Shown piece after piece: positions 1 to 7,822 of a stretch of 64,000 bases of DNA. Numbering within the stretch: position 1 is the stretch's first letter; every line of letters starts with the position of its first letter. Under the pieces are notes generated by a model. That model searched no databases. It saw only the letters and a program-made list of their open reading frames with translations, and had not been told where the DNA came from. Source of the DNA: Streptomyces lasiicapitis (lineage in GTDB: Bacteria > Actinomycetota > Actinomycetes > Streptomycetales > Streptomycetaceae); NCBI RefSeq assembly GCF_014646335.1, contig NZ_BMNG01000016.1, positions 62,001 to 126,000 on the forward strand, in the 5' to 3' direction. Made by a program: the position numbers and the translations under genes.

Positions 1-57
1 GAACACCTCGGAGCCGAAGGCGTCTTCCTCGAAGTTGCTGACGAACCGTTCGTCCAT
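1..57 (-). CDS. 5' end of an unidentified protein, cut by the window edge
   Basis: Only the first 19 codons are in the window, reading MDERFVSNFEEDAFGSEVF, and the gene runs off the left edge. The start is an ATG at 57 with a purine-rich GAGAGGAA ribosome-binding site just upstream, inside the last codons of the EamA transporter gene. It is therefore probably the next gene of the same minus-strand operon. The peptide is acidic and aromatic and shows no recognisable motif, so no function can be given. It could be a small protein or the start of an enzyme. Confidence 0.45.
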   Translation of the reverse strand, partial: MDERFVSNFEEDAFGSEVF

Positions 58-60
58 CGT

Positions 61-1086
61 TCAGGTTCCTCTCGGGCTCCGTTGGGGTTCCCCCGCCGTG
101 CGGCTCGGCTTGCCGTGCGGGACGTCCACAGGCCGTGCCCCGGACGCCCGCGGGCGAGGAGACGTACGCATGGACCGCTGGGCGAGCCCCACACCGGTCA
201 GGACGGTGGCGACGCCCACGCACTGCACGGGCGTCAGCGTCTCGCGCAGGAAGAGGTACGCGGCCCCCGCCCCGGCCACCACCTCCAGCGTCGCGAACAG
301 GCTCGCCGCCGACGGCGCCAGGAACTGCTGCGCCGCGATACCGCTGAGATACGCCACCAACGTCGCCACGAACGCGGCCCACAGCACGACCGCCCAGACG
401 GGGGCGGACACCGTCTCGTAGCGGACCGTGTCCCCGAGGGTGCCGTAGGGGAACGCGGTGACGGGAGAGACGACGTTCAGCGCGAGCGCGCCGATCGCGA
501 TACCGAGGGCGGCCACGGTCACCGGATCGTGGCGGGCCAGTGCCCGCCCGGCGACCAGGAAGCGCACCGACAGCGCGGCCGCGGTGCCCAGGGCGGCGAG
601 CACCCCGATCACGTCGAGGCGCAGCCGCGACCACACCTCACCCACGAGCAGCAGCCCCACGAGCACCACGGCGGTGCCCGTCCAGACCTGCCGGGGCTGC
701 GGGACGCGCCGCACGCAGCGCAGCCACGCAACGACGATGACTGGGGACAGGAACTGCAGCACCACGAAGACGCCGACGGGAATGCGGGCGACAGCCACCC
801 CGCACAGCGTCTGCAGGGTGGCGAAGGAGAAGATCCCGAGCACCGCGATGACGCCGTAGGCCTCCCGGGCCGCCGCGACCAGCGCGCGGGGCCGGGTGAG
901 CGCGACGAACGCCAGGAGCAGCACCGCCGCGATCGTCAGCCGGGCCTGGGCGATCTCCATCGCCGAGAGGCCCGCCGAGTCCAGGACCTTGGTGGCAGGA
1001 CCGACGGTGCCGAAGGTGCAGGCGGACACCACCGCGAGCGCGACACCCGTGGCCGGGGCCGTGCTCGGCCCGAGGTCGGTCTTCAG
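61..1086 (-). CDS. EamA-family (DMT) membrane transporter
   Basis: About 341 residues with roughly ten hydrophobic segments in two similar halves, the usual drug/metabolite transporter architecture. The first segment begins within about 12 residues (GVALAVVSACTFG) and the last ends in a short hydrophilic tail of about 40 residues. No ATG or GTG lies in frame just upstream. The best start is a CTG at 1086 that overlaps the TGA of the aminomutase gene (CTGA), which suggests translational coupling; a GTG inside segment 1 would remove part of that helix. EamA proteins move amino acids and other small metabolites. Position behind an oxygenase and an aminomutase suggests export of, or self-protection from, a modified amino acid or the final product. 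The family is clear; substrate and exact start are not. Confidence 0.8.
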   Translation of the reverse strand: MKTDLGPSTAPATGVALAVVSACTFGTVGPATKVLDSAGLSAMEIAQARLTIAAVLLLAFVALTRPRALVAAAREAYGVIAVLGIFSFATLQTLCGVAVARIPVGVFVVLQFLSPVIVVAWLRCVRRVPQPRQVWTGTAVVLVGLLLVGEVWSRLRLDVIGVLAALGTAAALSVRFLVAGRALARHDPVTVAALGIAIGALALNVVSPVTAFPYGTLGDTVRYETVSAPVWAVVLWAAFVATLVAYLSGIAAQQFLAPSAASLFATLEVVAGAGAAYLFLRETLTPVQCVGVATVLTGVGLAQRSMRTSPRPRASGARPVDVPHGKPSRTAGEPQRSPRGT

Positions 1087-2408
1087 CGCGGGCCCCCTTG
1101 CCGTACGGGCACGCCCGGGGCGGCCCCCGCGAGGAACGGCCGGTCGTGGTCGGCGAACGGCGCCAGTTCGGACCACCACTGCGCCTGCGGGTCCCACCGG
1201 GCGTGGAACGGCCGCCCGACCAGATCCGCGTCCCGGGCCTGGAGGAAGCGCAGTGCGAACGCCCACTCGCCGCCGGGCAGCCGGGTCGGCCCGTCCACCG
1301 TCACCTTGCCCTCGGTCGTGGACATCACCGGGCCGCGCGCGGTGCGCCCCAGACCCGAGAGACGCGTCGTCGCGCTGCGGTGGATCTCGTACGCACGCTG
1401 GATCGGCAGCCCGAAGTAGCGGCGCGCACCCGTGTCCCGCTCCATGAACAGGTAGTAGGGGTGGATGCCGAGGGCGATCTGGGCGCGCCAGGAGTCCGCC
1501 CACACGGCCGGGTCGTCGTTGACGTGCCGTACGACCGGCGCCTGCGAACGCAGTTCGGCGCCCGTCGAGCGCAGCGCGGAGACGGCGAGCCGGGTCAGGT
1601 CCGGCTCCAGCTCCCGCGGGTGCGAGACGTGCACCATGACGGCGACGTGCCGCCCCGCCCGCGCAAGGCGCTCCAGCAACCGCAGTAGCGGCCCGGCGTC
1701 GGGGTCGGTGACCAGGCGCGCGGGATGGAAGGAGAGCGCCTTGGTGCCGATCCGTACCGTCGTGATGTGTTCGAGTCCCGGCCGCAGCAGGGCCTCGACG
1801 TACGGTTGCAGGAGTTCGGTGCGCATCACCAGCGGGTCGCCGCCGGTGAACAGGACGTCGCTGACCTCGGGGTGGCGCCGCAGATAGTCGGTGACGCGCC
1901 GCGGCCCGTCGTCGGCGATGCGCAGGCCCGGATCGCCGACGAACTGCGCCCAACGGAAGCAGTACGAGCAGTAGGCGTGGCAGGTCTGGCCGTGCCGGGG
2001 GAAGACAAGGGCGGTCTGGGCGTACTTGTGCTGCACTCCCTCGACCTGGTCGCCGTCGTCGTGGCGCGGGATGTTGCGGGTGAGCTGTTCGCCGGGGTGC
2101 GGATTGAGGGCGTCGCGTACGGCGGCGACGGCGCCGCGCAGCGCGACCGGGTCCCCCAGCGCGCGCTCCACGGCCCGGAAGTGCGCCGGGTCGATCATGT
2201 CGCGGTGTGGGAAGAGCAGCCGGTACAGCGGGTCGTCGGGGGCGCTCTTCCAGTCCACCAGGTGGTCGATGACATGGCCGCTGACCTTGAACGGCAGCAC
2301 CTGGCTGACCACTTCGACGTCGCGGGCGAGGCCGGGGTCCGCGCACCGCTCGCGCACCAGGGCCGCGAGCCTGCGGCCGGTCACCGTGCGGGTCCCGGAG
2401 CCGTTCAC
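1083..2408 (-). CDS. KamA-family radical SAM aminomutase (lysine 2,3-aminomutase-like)
   Basis: A 441-residue radical SAM protein of the lysine/glutamate/arginine 2,3-aminomutase family, which converts alpha-amino acids to beta-amino acids. The [4Fe-4S]-binding motif is CHAYCSYC, C-x3-C-x2-C, near residues 142-149. It is preceded by a KYAQTALVFP stretch and followed by LFTGGDPLV, both typical of the family. The Gly-rich segment that carries the PLP lysine in classical lysine 2,3-aminomutase is not obvious; the only candidate is the EGK near residue 367, so PLP chemistry is not certain. The GTG start at 2408 overlaps the stop of the upstream oxygenase (GTGA), so the two are co-translated. It could supply beta-lysine or another beta-amino acid to the cluster or form a separate small pathway. 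Substrate unknown. Confidence 0.8.
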   Translation of the reverse strand: MNGSGTRTVTGRRLAALVRERCADPGLARDVEVVSQVLPFKVSGHVIDHLVDWKSAPDDPLYRLLFPHRDMIDPAHFRAVERALGDPVALRGAVAAVRDALNPHPGEQLTRNIPRHDDGDQVEGVQHKYAQTALVFPRHGQTCHAYCSYCFRWAQFVGDPGLRIADDGPRRVTDYLRRHPEVSDVLFTGGDPLVMRTELLQPYVEALLRPGLEHITTVRIGTKALSFHPARLVTDPDAGPLLRLLERLARAGRHVAVMVHVSHPRELEPDLTRLAVSALRSTGAELRSQAPVVRHVNDDPAVWADSWRAQIALGIHPYYLFMERDTGARRYFGLPIQRAYEIHRSATTRLSGLGRTARGPVMSTTEGKVTVDGPTRLPGGEWAFALRFLQARDADLVGRPFHARWDPQAQWWSELAPFADHDRPFLAGAAPGVPVRQGGPR

Positions 2409-3130
2409 GCGGCGATCCAGTAGCGCGTCAGGTGGCGGCCCTCGTCGCGGTACTCCGAACGGGCGTGCAGCATCCGCTGGTTGTCCCAGACGAGCAGGTG
2501 GCCGTCGGGGATCAGGATCAGCGTGCGGTATTGGTCGAACAGCTCGCCCACATGCCGGGCGAGGTCCGCGCCCGCCTGCCCGAGCGGCAGGTGCTCGGGC
2601 GCCGGTGCCGCGTCCAGGGCCGCGTCGTAGTCGGCGGCGGTCAGCAGGTTGTAGCTGAACCTGAGCACCGGCCGGCCGTCGTCCTCCTCGTACAGCATCG
2701 GCACGGTCACGGGCGCGCCGGTGCGCGCGCCGCCTCCCGGTCCGGGGAAGGCGAGCGGGGGGCCGGTCAGCAGGGTGTGCTCGGCGGGGCTGAGCAGTTT
2801 CTCCAGGACCTTGAGGTCGAGCAGGTCGGTGTGGCCGCCGCCGCAGCGCGCCTGCCGGTGGCAGTACAGGGCGAGATGGCGCGGGCTCGGGTCCCAGCCC
2901 GGGGCCTCGGTGTGGGCGCGGATGGTGTTGCGGCTCTGGGAGTAGGCGCGGTCGTCGTTGCCGGGGCGGTAGACGACCTCGTGTTCCACCGTGCCGGTGT
3001 ACTGCGGTACGAACCGGCCGATGTCCTGCATGAGTTCGATGGCCTGCCGCTGTCCGGCCAGGCGGTCCACGACGGCGTAGCCGTCGGCCTCCAGCACGGC
3101 CCGCACGCCCTCGGCGCGTGGCATGGGCAT
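2405..3130 (-). CDS. Fe(II)/2-oxoglutarate-dependent oxygenase, TauD/clavaminate-synthase-like
   Basis: A 241-residue protein with the metal triad H73-x-E75 (HTEAPG) and distal H222 (MLHARSEY), plus a 2-oxoglutarate-binding arginine near R236 (HLTRYW). The H-x-E form with an intact carboxylate points to hydroxylation or desaturation, as in arginine and lysine hydroxylases of the clavaminate-synthase-like group, and argues against a halogenase, which would have H-x-G or H-x-A. The start is ATG 3130, preceded by GGGGGAA at good spacing; ATG 3124 is a second option. It is co-translated with the KamA-type aminomutase, so the pair probably makes a hydroxylated beta-amino acid, but whether it acts on a free or carrier-bound substrate is not visible. 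Confidence 0.75.
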   Translation of the reverse strand: MPMPRAEGVRAVLEADGYAVVDRLAGQRQAIELMQDIGRFVPQYTGTVEHEVVYRPGNDDRAYSQSRNTIRAHTEAPGWDPSPRHLALYCHRQARCGGGHTDLLDLKVLEKLLSPAEHTLLTGPPLAFPGPGGGARTGAPVTVPMLYEEDDGRPVLRFSYNLLTAADYDAALDAAPAPEHLPLGQAGADLARHVGELFDQYRTLILIPDGHLLVWDNQRMLHARSEYRDEGRHLTRYWIAA

Positions 3131-3375
3131 GAGTGTTCCCCCGTTGGTCCTGTGCCGGTCCGTTCCCGGCGGCGTCCCGTGCCGCCTGTCCGACTGTTTC
3201 CGTCTGTCCGTACCGGCCGTGCGAGGCAGCCTCGCAAAGGGGTCCGGGAGCGTATTGAAGAAATCCGACCTCGCTGCGGGATGGCTCAAATCCGATATCC
3301 CGCAGTGGTTGTCCGGCAATCGCACACGCCGCTCCCGGCCCGGCGCGACGACTCACGCCGACGTGCCCGCCGGTG

Positions 3376-4263
3376 TCAGTCCTCGGGCAGGACCAGGCTC
3401 GTGGGCCGCCGTTCGCCGCGGTCCACCTCGGCGGGACCGGAATGCTCCAGGGCACGCGTGCGGGCGAAGCGGGAGAGGGTCCAGCCCGTCATGTTCTTGA
3501 ACTCCCGGCTCAGATGGCCCTGGTCGGAGTAGCCGGACAGGGAGGCGGCCGAGGCGCCGTTGTGCCCCTGCGCCAACAGCCCGACGGCGCCGCGCAGGCG
3601 CAGGACCCGCCCGGCGGTCTTGGGCAGCAGGCCGAGCTGCTGCTCGAAGCGCCGCTCCAGGTGCCGTTCGCTCCAGCCGCATTCGCGGGCCAGGGCATGG
3701 ACAGGGATCCTCCCGGCGGTGTTGTTGAGCCGCTGCCACGCCCACAGCACGCGCGCCGAGCCGCGCGGCCCGTCGAGGTGCCACTGGGTGAGCGTGGAGT
3801 CCAGCAGCGCGAACCGCGTGGCCCAGTCGGGGCAGGCCTCCAGGCGTTCGTCGAGGCACTGGAACCGGGGGCCCAGCAGGTCGGCGGGCTCCACCAGTTG
3901 GTTGGCCAGCGCGTTCATGGGCGTACGGAAGAGCGTGTACGCCGCCCAGGGGGCGATCACGATCTCCACCCCGCTCAGCCGGCCGTCGTGTTCGCCGAGC
4001 CGGGCGCGCGACTGCATCCCGGCGAACACGGACGTGTACGTGGACTTGGCGGCCTGACGCGCGCCCACGGGGTCGTACACCTTCAGCTTCTGCCCGAACA
4101 GGATCACCAACGTCGTCATGAAGTCCGGCAGTTCGAGCCGCCGCCGGGGCCGCCTCAGGTCGAACCGGAATCCGCGGTAGCCAAGGACACCGGGCCTGAG
4201 GGCGGGCGCCGGCCGAGCTGCGGCCCGCTCCCACGTTCCGTCAGGGCAGCACGTGTACCTCAT
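3376..4263 (-). CDS. AraC/XylS-family transcriptional regulator
   Basis: A 295-residue protein with a C-terminal AraC double helix-turn-helix. The recognition region includes ARECGWSERHLERRF near residues 190-204 and the second helix pair with GYSDQGHLSREFKNMTGW near 245-262. The N-terminal half is an uncharacterised sensing domain with no clear motif. The ATG at 4263 has only a weak G-rich site upstream. It is transcribed towards the oxygenase-aminomutase-EamA genes, 245 bp away, and divergently from the P450 across 415 bp, so it is a plausible local activator of either side. The regulated target is inference. Confidence 0.85.
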   Translation of the reverse strand: MRYTCCPDGTWERAAARPAPALRPGVLGYRGFRFDLRRPRRRLELPDFMTTLVILFGQKLKVYDPVGARQAAKSTYTSVFAGMQSRARLGEHDGRLSGVEIVIAPWAAYTLFRTPMNALANQLVEPADLLGPRFQCLDERLEACPDWATRFALLDSTLTQWHLDGPRGSARVLWAWQRLNNTAGRIPVHALARECGWSERHLERRFEQQLGLLPKTAGRVLRLRGAVGLLAQGHNGASAASLSGYSDQGHLSREFKNMTGWTLSRFARTRALEHSGPAEVDRGERRPTSLVLPED

Positions 4264-4678
4264 CGGACCCCCCAGTCAGCGTCCCCGTGTCCGACTGCCG
4301 CCATTGTCGGCCGCGGGCATGGGGGACGGGGCGGGGGATTTGCGTCAGTATCCGGGCCCCGGCGCGAGCGGCGCCCTCGAAACGGGCCCTCCAACTCCCG
4401 TGCGGTCGGGGGCATGTCGACGGGCCAGTGATCGAAGAAGCGTGGATTTTCGAACACCGTACGGGGCATGCTGCTCCGAAGGCCGAAGTCACTCGCGCTC
4501 GTCGAGCGGACCGTGAGGACTCACGCGCGGCGACGCGCCGACGGCGGACCAACAGGCCTCGGCAACGTACCCATGATGCGCCGACGACGTACCGACGACC
4601 GGTCCACACATGGCAACCACCCGCGAGGGGCGCACGCAGAACGCACTCATCCACGCAAGGATCGGAGACGAAGACCGC
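4264..4678. promoter_or_regulatory. Divergent intergenic region between AraC regulator and P450
   Basis: 415 bp with no convincing gene. Both flanking genes read outward, so at least two promoters must lie here. I see no clear paired -35/-10 boxes and no strong inverted repeat. An in-frame ATG at 4610 could lengthen the P450 by 23 residues, but it has no ribosome-binding site. Confidence 0.4.
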
Positions 4679-6037
4679 ATGAGCACAACCGCACAGGGAT
4701 CGCAGTGGCTCGCCCAGCAGGTTCGCTGGACTCTCGGGCACGCCCTGCCCCGTATCGCCATCGCCGGAGCGGCACGAAGAGACGAGCTCCACAGTCAATT
4801 CGTGGCCCAGTCCAGCACCCCCGACCCCACGGGTGCGGGCGACAGGCGGCTCCACCACCTGATGGACCGCATCCGCGACCAAGGCCCCGTGCCTCAGGGC
4901 CGGTACGGCTACGTCACGGCCTCCCACGCCGTCGTCAGGCAAGTGCTCAGCAGCAACGACTTCCGCACGAGAATCATCCGCGACCGAACGAGCCCGCTCG
5001 CGCGCCTCGCCGCCTGGTCCGCCGCGAACGCGCCGATGGGACCGCTGAGACCGCCGTCCCTGCTGGTCACCGAGCCACCCGAACACACCCGCTACCGCAA
5101 GCTCGTGACCCGCGTCTTCTCCGCTCAGGCCGTGCAGCAACTACGCACCCGCACCGAGAAGATCGCCGATGGGCTGCTGGGCGACCTCCAGCGCGGCGAG
5201 CCCGGTGCAGCACCAGTGGACCTGGTCGCCTCGTACTGCAGCCTGCTGCCCGTCACCGTGATCGCCGAGATCCTCGGTGTCCCGAACTCCGAGCGGCAGC
5301 GGCTGCGGGCCTTCGGCACGTCCCTCGCTCCCAGCCTCGACTACGGGCTGCCCCGGCGCCGGTTCCGTGCTGTCGAACGCTCACTGATCGGCTTCGACCG
5401 CTGGCTGGCCCACCACATTGAGCGGGTCCGCCGCGAGCCCGGTGACAACCTCCTCAGTCAGCTGGTCGCCGCCCGTGACGACGACGGCAGCGGCCTGACG
5501 GACATCGAACTCCGGTCCACCGCGGGGCTGGTGCTCGGCGCGGGCTTCGAGACCACGGTGAATCTGCTCGGCAACGGCATCGGGCTGCTGCACCGTCATC
5601 CCGACCAGCGTGCCGCGCTCGGCGACGACCCCACTCTGTGGCCGAACGCCGTGGACGAGATGCTGCGGTTCGACCCGCCGCTGTTCCGCACGGGACGGAC
5701 CGCCGCCCGCGACACCACCGTCGCCGGACGCGCCATCCCCCAAGGAACTACCGTCGCCCTGCTGCTCGCCGGAGCGAACCGCGACGCCTCGGTGTTCGCC
5801 GAGCCGCACCGCTTCGACATCACCAGGACCAACGCCAAGGACCATCTGTCCTTCTCCACCGGCCGCCACTACTGCCTCGGCGCGGCCCTCGCCCGCATGG
5901 AAGGGGAGGTCGGGCTGCGCACTCTGTACGAGCGCTTTCCCCGGCTCGACCTCACGGCAGGAGCCCGTCGCCGCGGCACCCGCATACTTCGCGGCTATGA
6001 GCGTCTACCCGCCCGTCTGAAGCCGACGTCGGCCTAG
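4679..6037 (+). CDS. Cytochrome P450 monooxygenase
   Basis: A 452-residue soluble bacterial P450. Visible motifs are the I-helix oxygen-activation segment AGFETTVNLLGNG near residue 290, the ExxR motif (EMLR) followed by FDPP, and the haem-binding loop FSTGRHYCLG with the ligand Cys near residue 399. The start chosen is ATG 4679 (MSTTAQGSQW) with GGAGA upstream; the ATG at 4610 lacks a site. It is the first plus-strand gene, separated by 300 bp from the hydroxymalonyl-ACP genes. P450s in such clusters commonly hydroxylate an amino acid on a carrier domain or tailor the released peptide. No ferredoxin gene is visible nearby. Substrate unknown. Confidence 0.92.
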   Translation: MSTTAQGSQWLAQQVRWTLGHALPRIAIAGAARRDELHSQFVAQSSTPDPTGAGDRRLHHLMDRIRDQGPVPQGRYGYVTASHAVVRQVLSSNDFRTRIIRDRTSPLARLAAWSAANAPMGPLRPPSLLVTEPPEHTRYRKLVTRVFSAQAVQQLRTRTEKIADGLLGDLQRGEPGAAPVDLVASYCSLLPVTVIAEILGVPNSERQRLRAFGTSLAPSLDYGLPRRRFRAVERSLIGFDRWLAHHIERVRREPGDNLLSQLVAARDDDGSGLTDIELRSTAGLVLGAGFETTVNLLGNGIGLLHRHPDQRAALGDDPTLWPNAVDEMLRFDPPLFRTGRTAARDTTVAGRAIPQGTTVALLLAGANRDASVFAEPHRFDITRTNAKDHLSFSTGRHYCLGAALARMEGEVGLRTLYERFPRLDLTAGARRRGTRILRGYERLPARLKPTSA

Positions 6038-6368
6038 CCGCTTCGCATTCCTTTCACAGTCCCGACCCTGGCAAATCTCTGCACATTTCTGTCAAGTGAA
6101 AGGGGAGGTTCATGTTCCGTCACGCCTTTGAGCTGCACACCTTCCCTTTCACCTGAATCACACAAGGAGATCCATTGGATCTCTGGACGCATGAACGAGC
6201 CCTGTGTCAGACTCGCCGCGTTGCACGTGAATCCTGCACGCAGTTTGACCGAACGCCCGTGCATCCCACCGTGAACAGCATGGATACGGCGGGATGCGGT
6301 AGCGGCCACCGGGACTTCGCGCCGTCGAGGCCGTTGCGGTGACCGTCGCGAAAGGAATTGAACGCGGC
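6038..6368. promoter_or_regulatory. Leader region upstream of the hydroxymalonyl operon, with CCTTTCAC repeats
   Basis: 331 bp between the P450 stop and the ACP start, more A/T-rich than its surroundings. It holds CCTTTCAC at 6050-6057, its exact reverse complement GTGAAAGG at 6096-6103, and CCTTTCAC again at 6145-6152. The first pair could form a weak stem with a 38-nt loop after the P450; the three copies together look more like regulator half-sites ahead of the long plus-strand operon. A TTGACC near 6243 is a possible -35 box. This is pattern reading only. Confidence 0.35.
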
Positions 6369-6674
6369 ATGACCAAGCAGGCACATTCTTTGCATGACGC
6401 TGTGCACGATGATCTCATTGATGAGTTGCGAGATCACCTCGAGTCGCTCACTGGCTCCACCATCGAACCAGGCGACGACTTCTTCGACCGCGGCCTCATC
6501 AACTCGCTGAGGGCGCTGGAAATCGTGGTCCACGTCGAACAGGCCTATGGCGTTTCCGTCGAAGTCGAGGACCTCGATCTCGACAACTTCCGCACCATTC
6601 GCCGCATCGCCGAGTACGTACGGCGCAAGCGTGGGGAGCAGCCGTCGCCCGTCACCGAAGCGGTGTCGAAGTGA
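6369..6674 (+). CDS. Free-standing acyl carrier protein for hydroxymalonyl-type extender unit
   Basis: About 101 residues from ATG 6369 (MTKQAHSLHD), with the phosphopantetheine attachment site GLINSL; the Ser is in helix 2 position and flanked by acidic residues as in carrier proteins. A GTG at 6339 would add ten residues, but AAAGGA at 6351-6356 favours the ATG. In methoxymalonyl- and hydroxymalonyl-ACP pathways (FkbJ, ZmaD) such an ACP accepts a glyceryl unit from the FkbH enzyme and carries it through oxidation. The directly coupled acyl-CoA dehydrogenase (GTGA overlap), the FkbH domain and the 3-hydroxyacyl-CoA dehydrogenase downstream make this role the best reading. Confidence 0.85.
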   Translation: MTKQAHSLHDAVHDDLIDELRDHLESLTGSTIEPGDDFFDRGLINSLRALEIVVHVEQAYGVSVEVEDLDLDNFRTIRRIAEYVRRKRGEQPSPVTEAVSK

Positions 6675-7822
6675 CGGTGATCGACAGCGGACCCGACCTC
6701 TCGCCCGACCTCTCGACACTGCTCGCGAGAGCGACAGCCGAGGCGTCCGCGTGGGATGCCGGAACTGGCCTGCCCCGGGACGTCATCGGCGAAGCCGCGA
6801 AGGCCGGGCTTCTCGGTCTGGACGTTCCCGTCGCGTACGGAGGTGGCGGTGCCGGCGCCCGTGCAGTGGGGCAGGCGACCGCTCAACTCGGCGCGGTCTG
6901 CTCCTCGTTACGCGCCCTGCTCACCGTCAGCGGCATGGTCAACGCGGCCGTGCACCGATGGGGTACCGCCGCACAGCGGCAGAGCTGGCTGCCACGCCTC
7001 GCCTCGGGAGACGTGCTCGCGGGCTTCGCCGCCACCGAACCCGGCGCGGGGACCGAACTCGCGGCCGTCGCCACCCGCATCGAACCCCGCGACGGTGAGG
7101 TCCGGGTCAGCGGCCACAAGGTGTGGGTCACCTTCGGCCAGGACGCCGACGTCCTGCTGGTCCTCGGCCGCGCGCCGGGCGGGCTGACCACGGTCCTCGT
7201 ACCGGCCGATGCCCCCGGGGTGCGCCGGGAACCGGTGACGGACGCGCTCGGACTGCGCGGCGCCCGCCTCGCCCACATCGGCTTCGACGACGTCCGCGTC
7301 CCGGCGGACCATGTCATCGGCCCGCCCGGATTCGGGCTCACCCACACCGTCGGCACCGCCCTCGACCACGGGCGCCACACGGTCGCCTGGGGGTGTGTCG
7401 GCATGGCCGAGGGCTGTCTGGCCGAGGCCGCCGGACACGTCGCCCGGCGCAGGCAGGGCGACACCCCGCTGTCCGGGCATGCCACCGTACGCGCCGCCCT
7501 CGGCCGTGCCCACGTACGCGCCGAAGGAGCCCGCTCCCTGTGCGAACGGGCCGCCGCCCTGCGGGAGTCGAAGGACCGACAGGCCATCACCGCGACCATC
7601 ATGGCCAAATACGCGGCCGCCACCGCCGCCGCCGCGGTCAGCCGCGACACCGTCCAGCTCCTCGGCGCGGCGGGCTGCACCACCAACGGCCGGGCCGGAC
7701 GCTTCTTCCGGGATGCCAAGATCATGCAGATCATCGAGGGCGCGGACGAGGTCGCGGAGCTCGCGATCGGCGATCGGGTCATCTCGCAGTACGCCCCGCA
7801 TGTCAGGGACGGGCAGCGGTGA
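6671..7822 (+). CDS. Acyl-CoA dehydrogenase-like flavoprotein (FkbI/ZmaE-like)
   Basis: 383 residues, close to the usual family length, with the FAD/substrate signature FAATEPGAGTELA near residues 118-130 and the C-terminal EGADEVAEL segment that carries the catalytic Glu in this family. In the FkbH pathway the ACP-bound glyceryl unit is oxidised by a 3-hydroxyacyl-CoA dehydrogenase and an acyl-CoA dehydrogenase homologue to give hydroxymalonyl-ACP. The flanking ACP and the downstream dehydrogenase match this set. The GTG start at 6671 overlaps the ACP stop, and the stop overlaps the next GTG. No O-methyltransferase follows, so the product is predicted to stay hydroxymalonyl rather than methoxymalonyl. 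Confidence 0.88.
   Translation: MTVIDSGPDLSPDLSTLLARATAEASAWDAGTGLPRDVIGEAAKAGLLGLDVPVAYGGGGAGARAVGQATAQLGAVCSSLRALLTVSGMVNAAVHRWGTAAQRQSWLPRLASGDVLAGFAATEPGAGTELAAVATRIEPRDGEVRVSGHKVWVTFGQDADVLLVLGRAPGGLTTVLVPADAPGVRREPVTDALGLRGARLAHIGFDDVRVPADHVIGPPGFGLTHTVGTALDHGRHTVAWGCVGMAEGCLAEAAGHVARRRQGDTPLSGHATVRAALGRAHVRAEGARSLCERAAALRESKDRQAITATIMAKYAAATAAAAVSRDTVQLLGAAGCTTNGRAGRFFRDAKIMQIIEGADEVAELAIGDRVISQYAPHVRDGQR

Noticed and set aside
2405..3130. Possible radical halogenase (BesD-like), suggested by a neighbouring exporter and amino-acid context
   Set aside because: The metal motif is H-x-E with the carboxylate present; halogenases need a small residue there.
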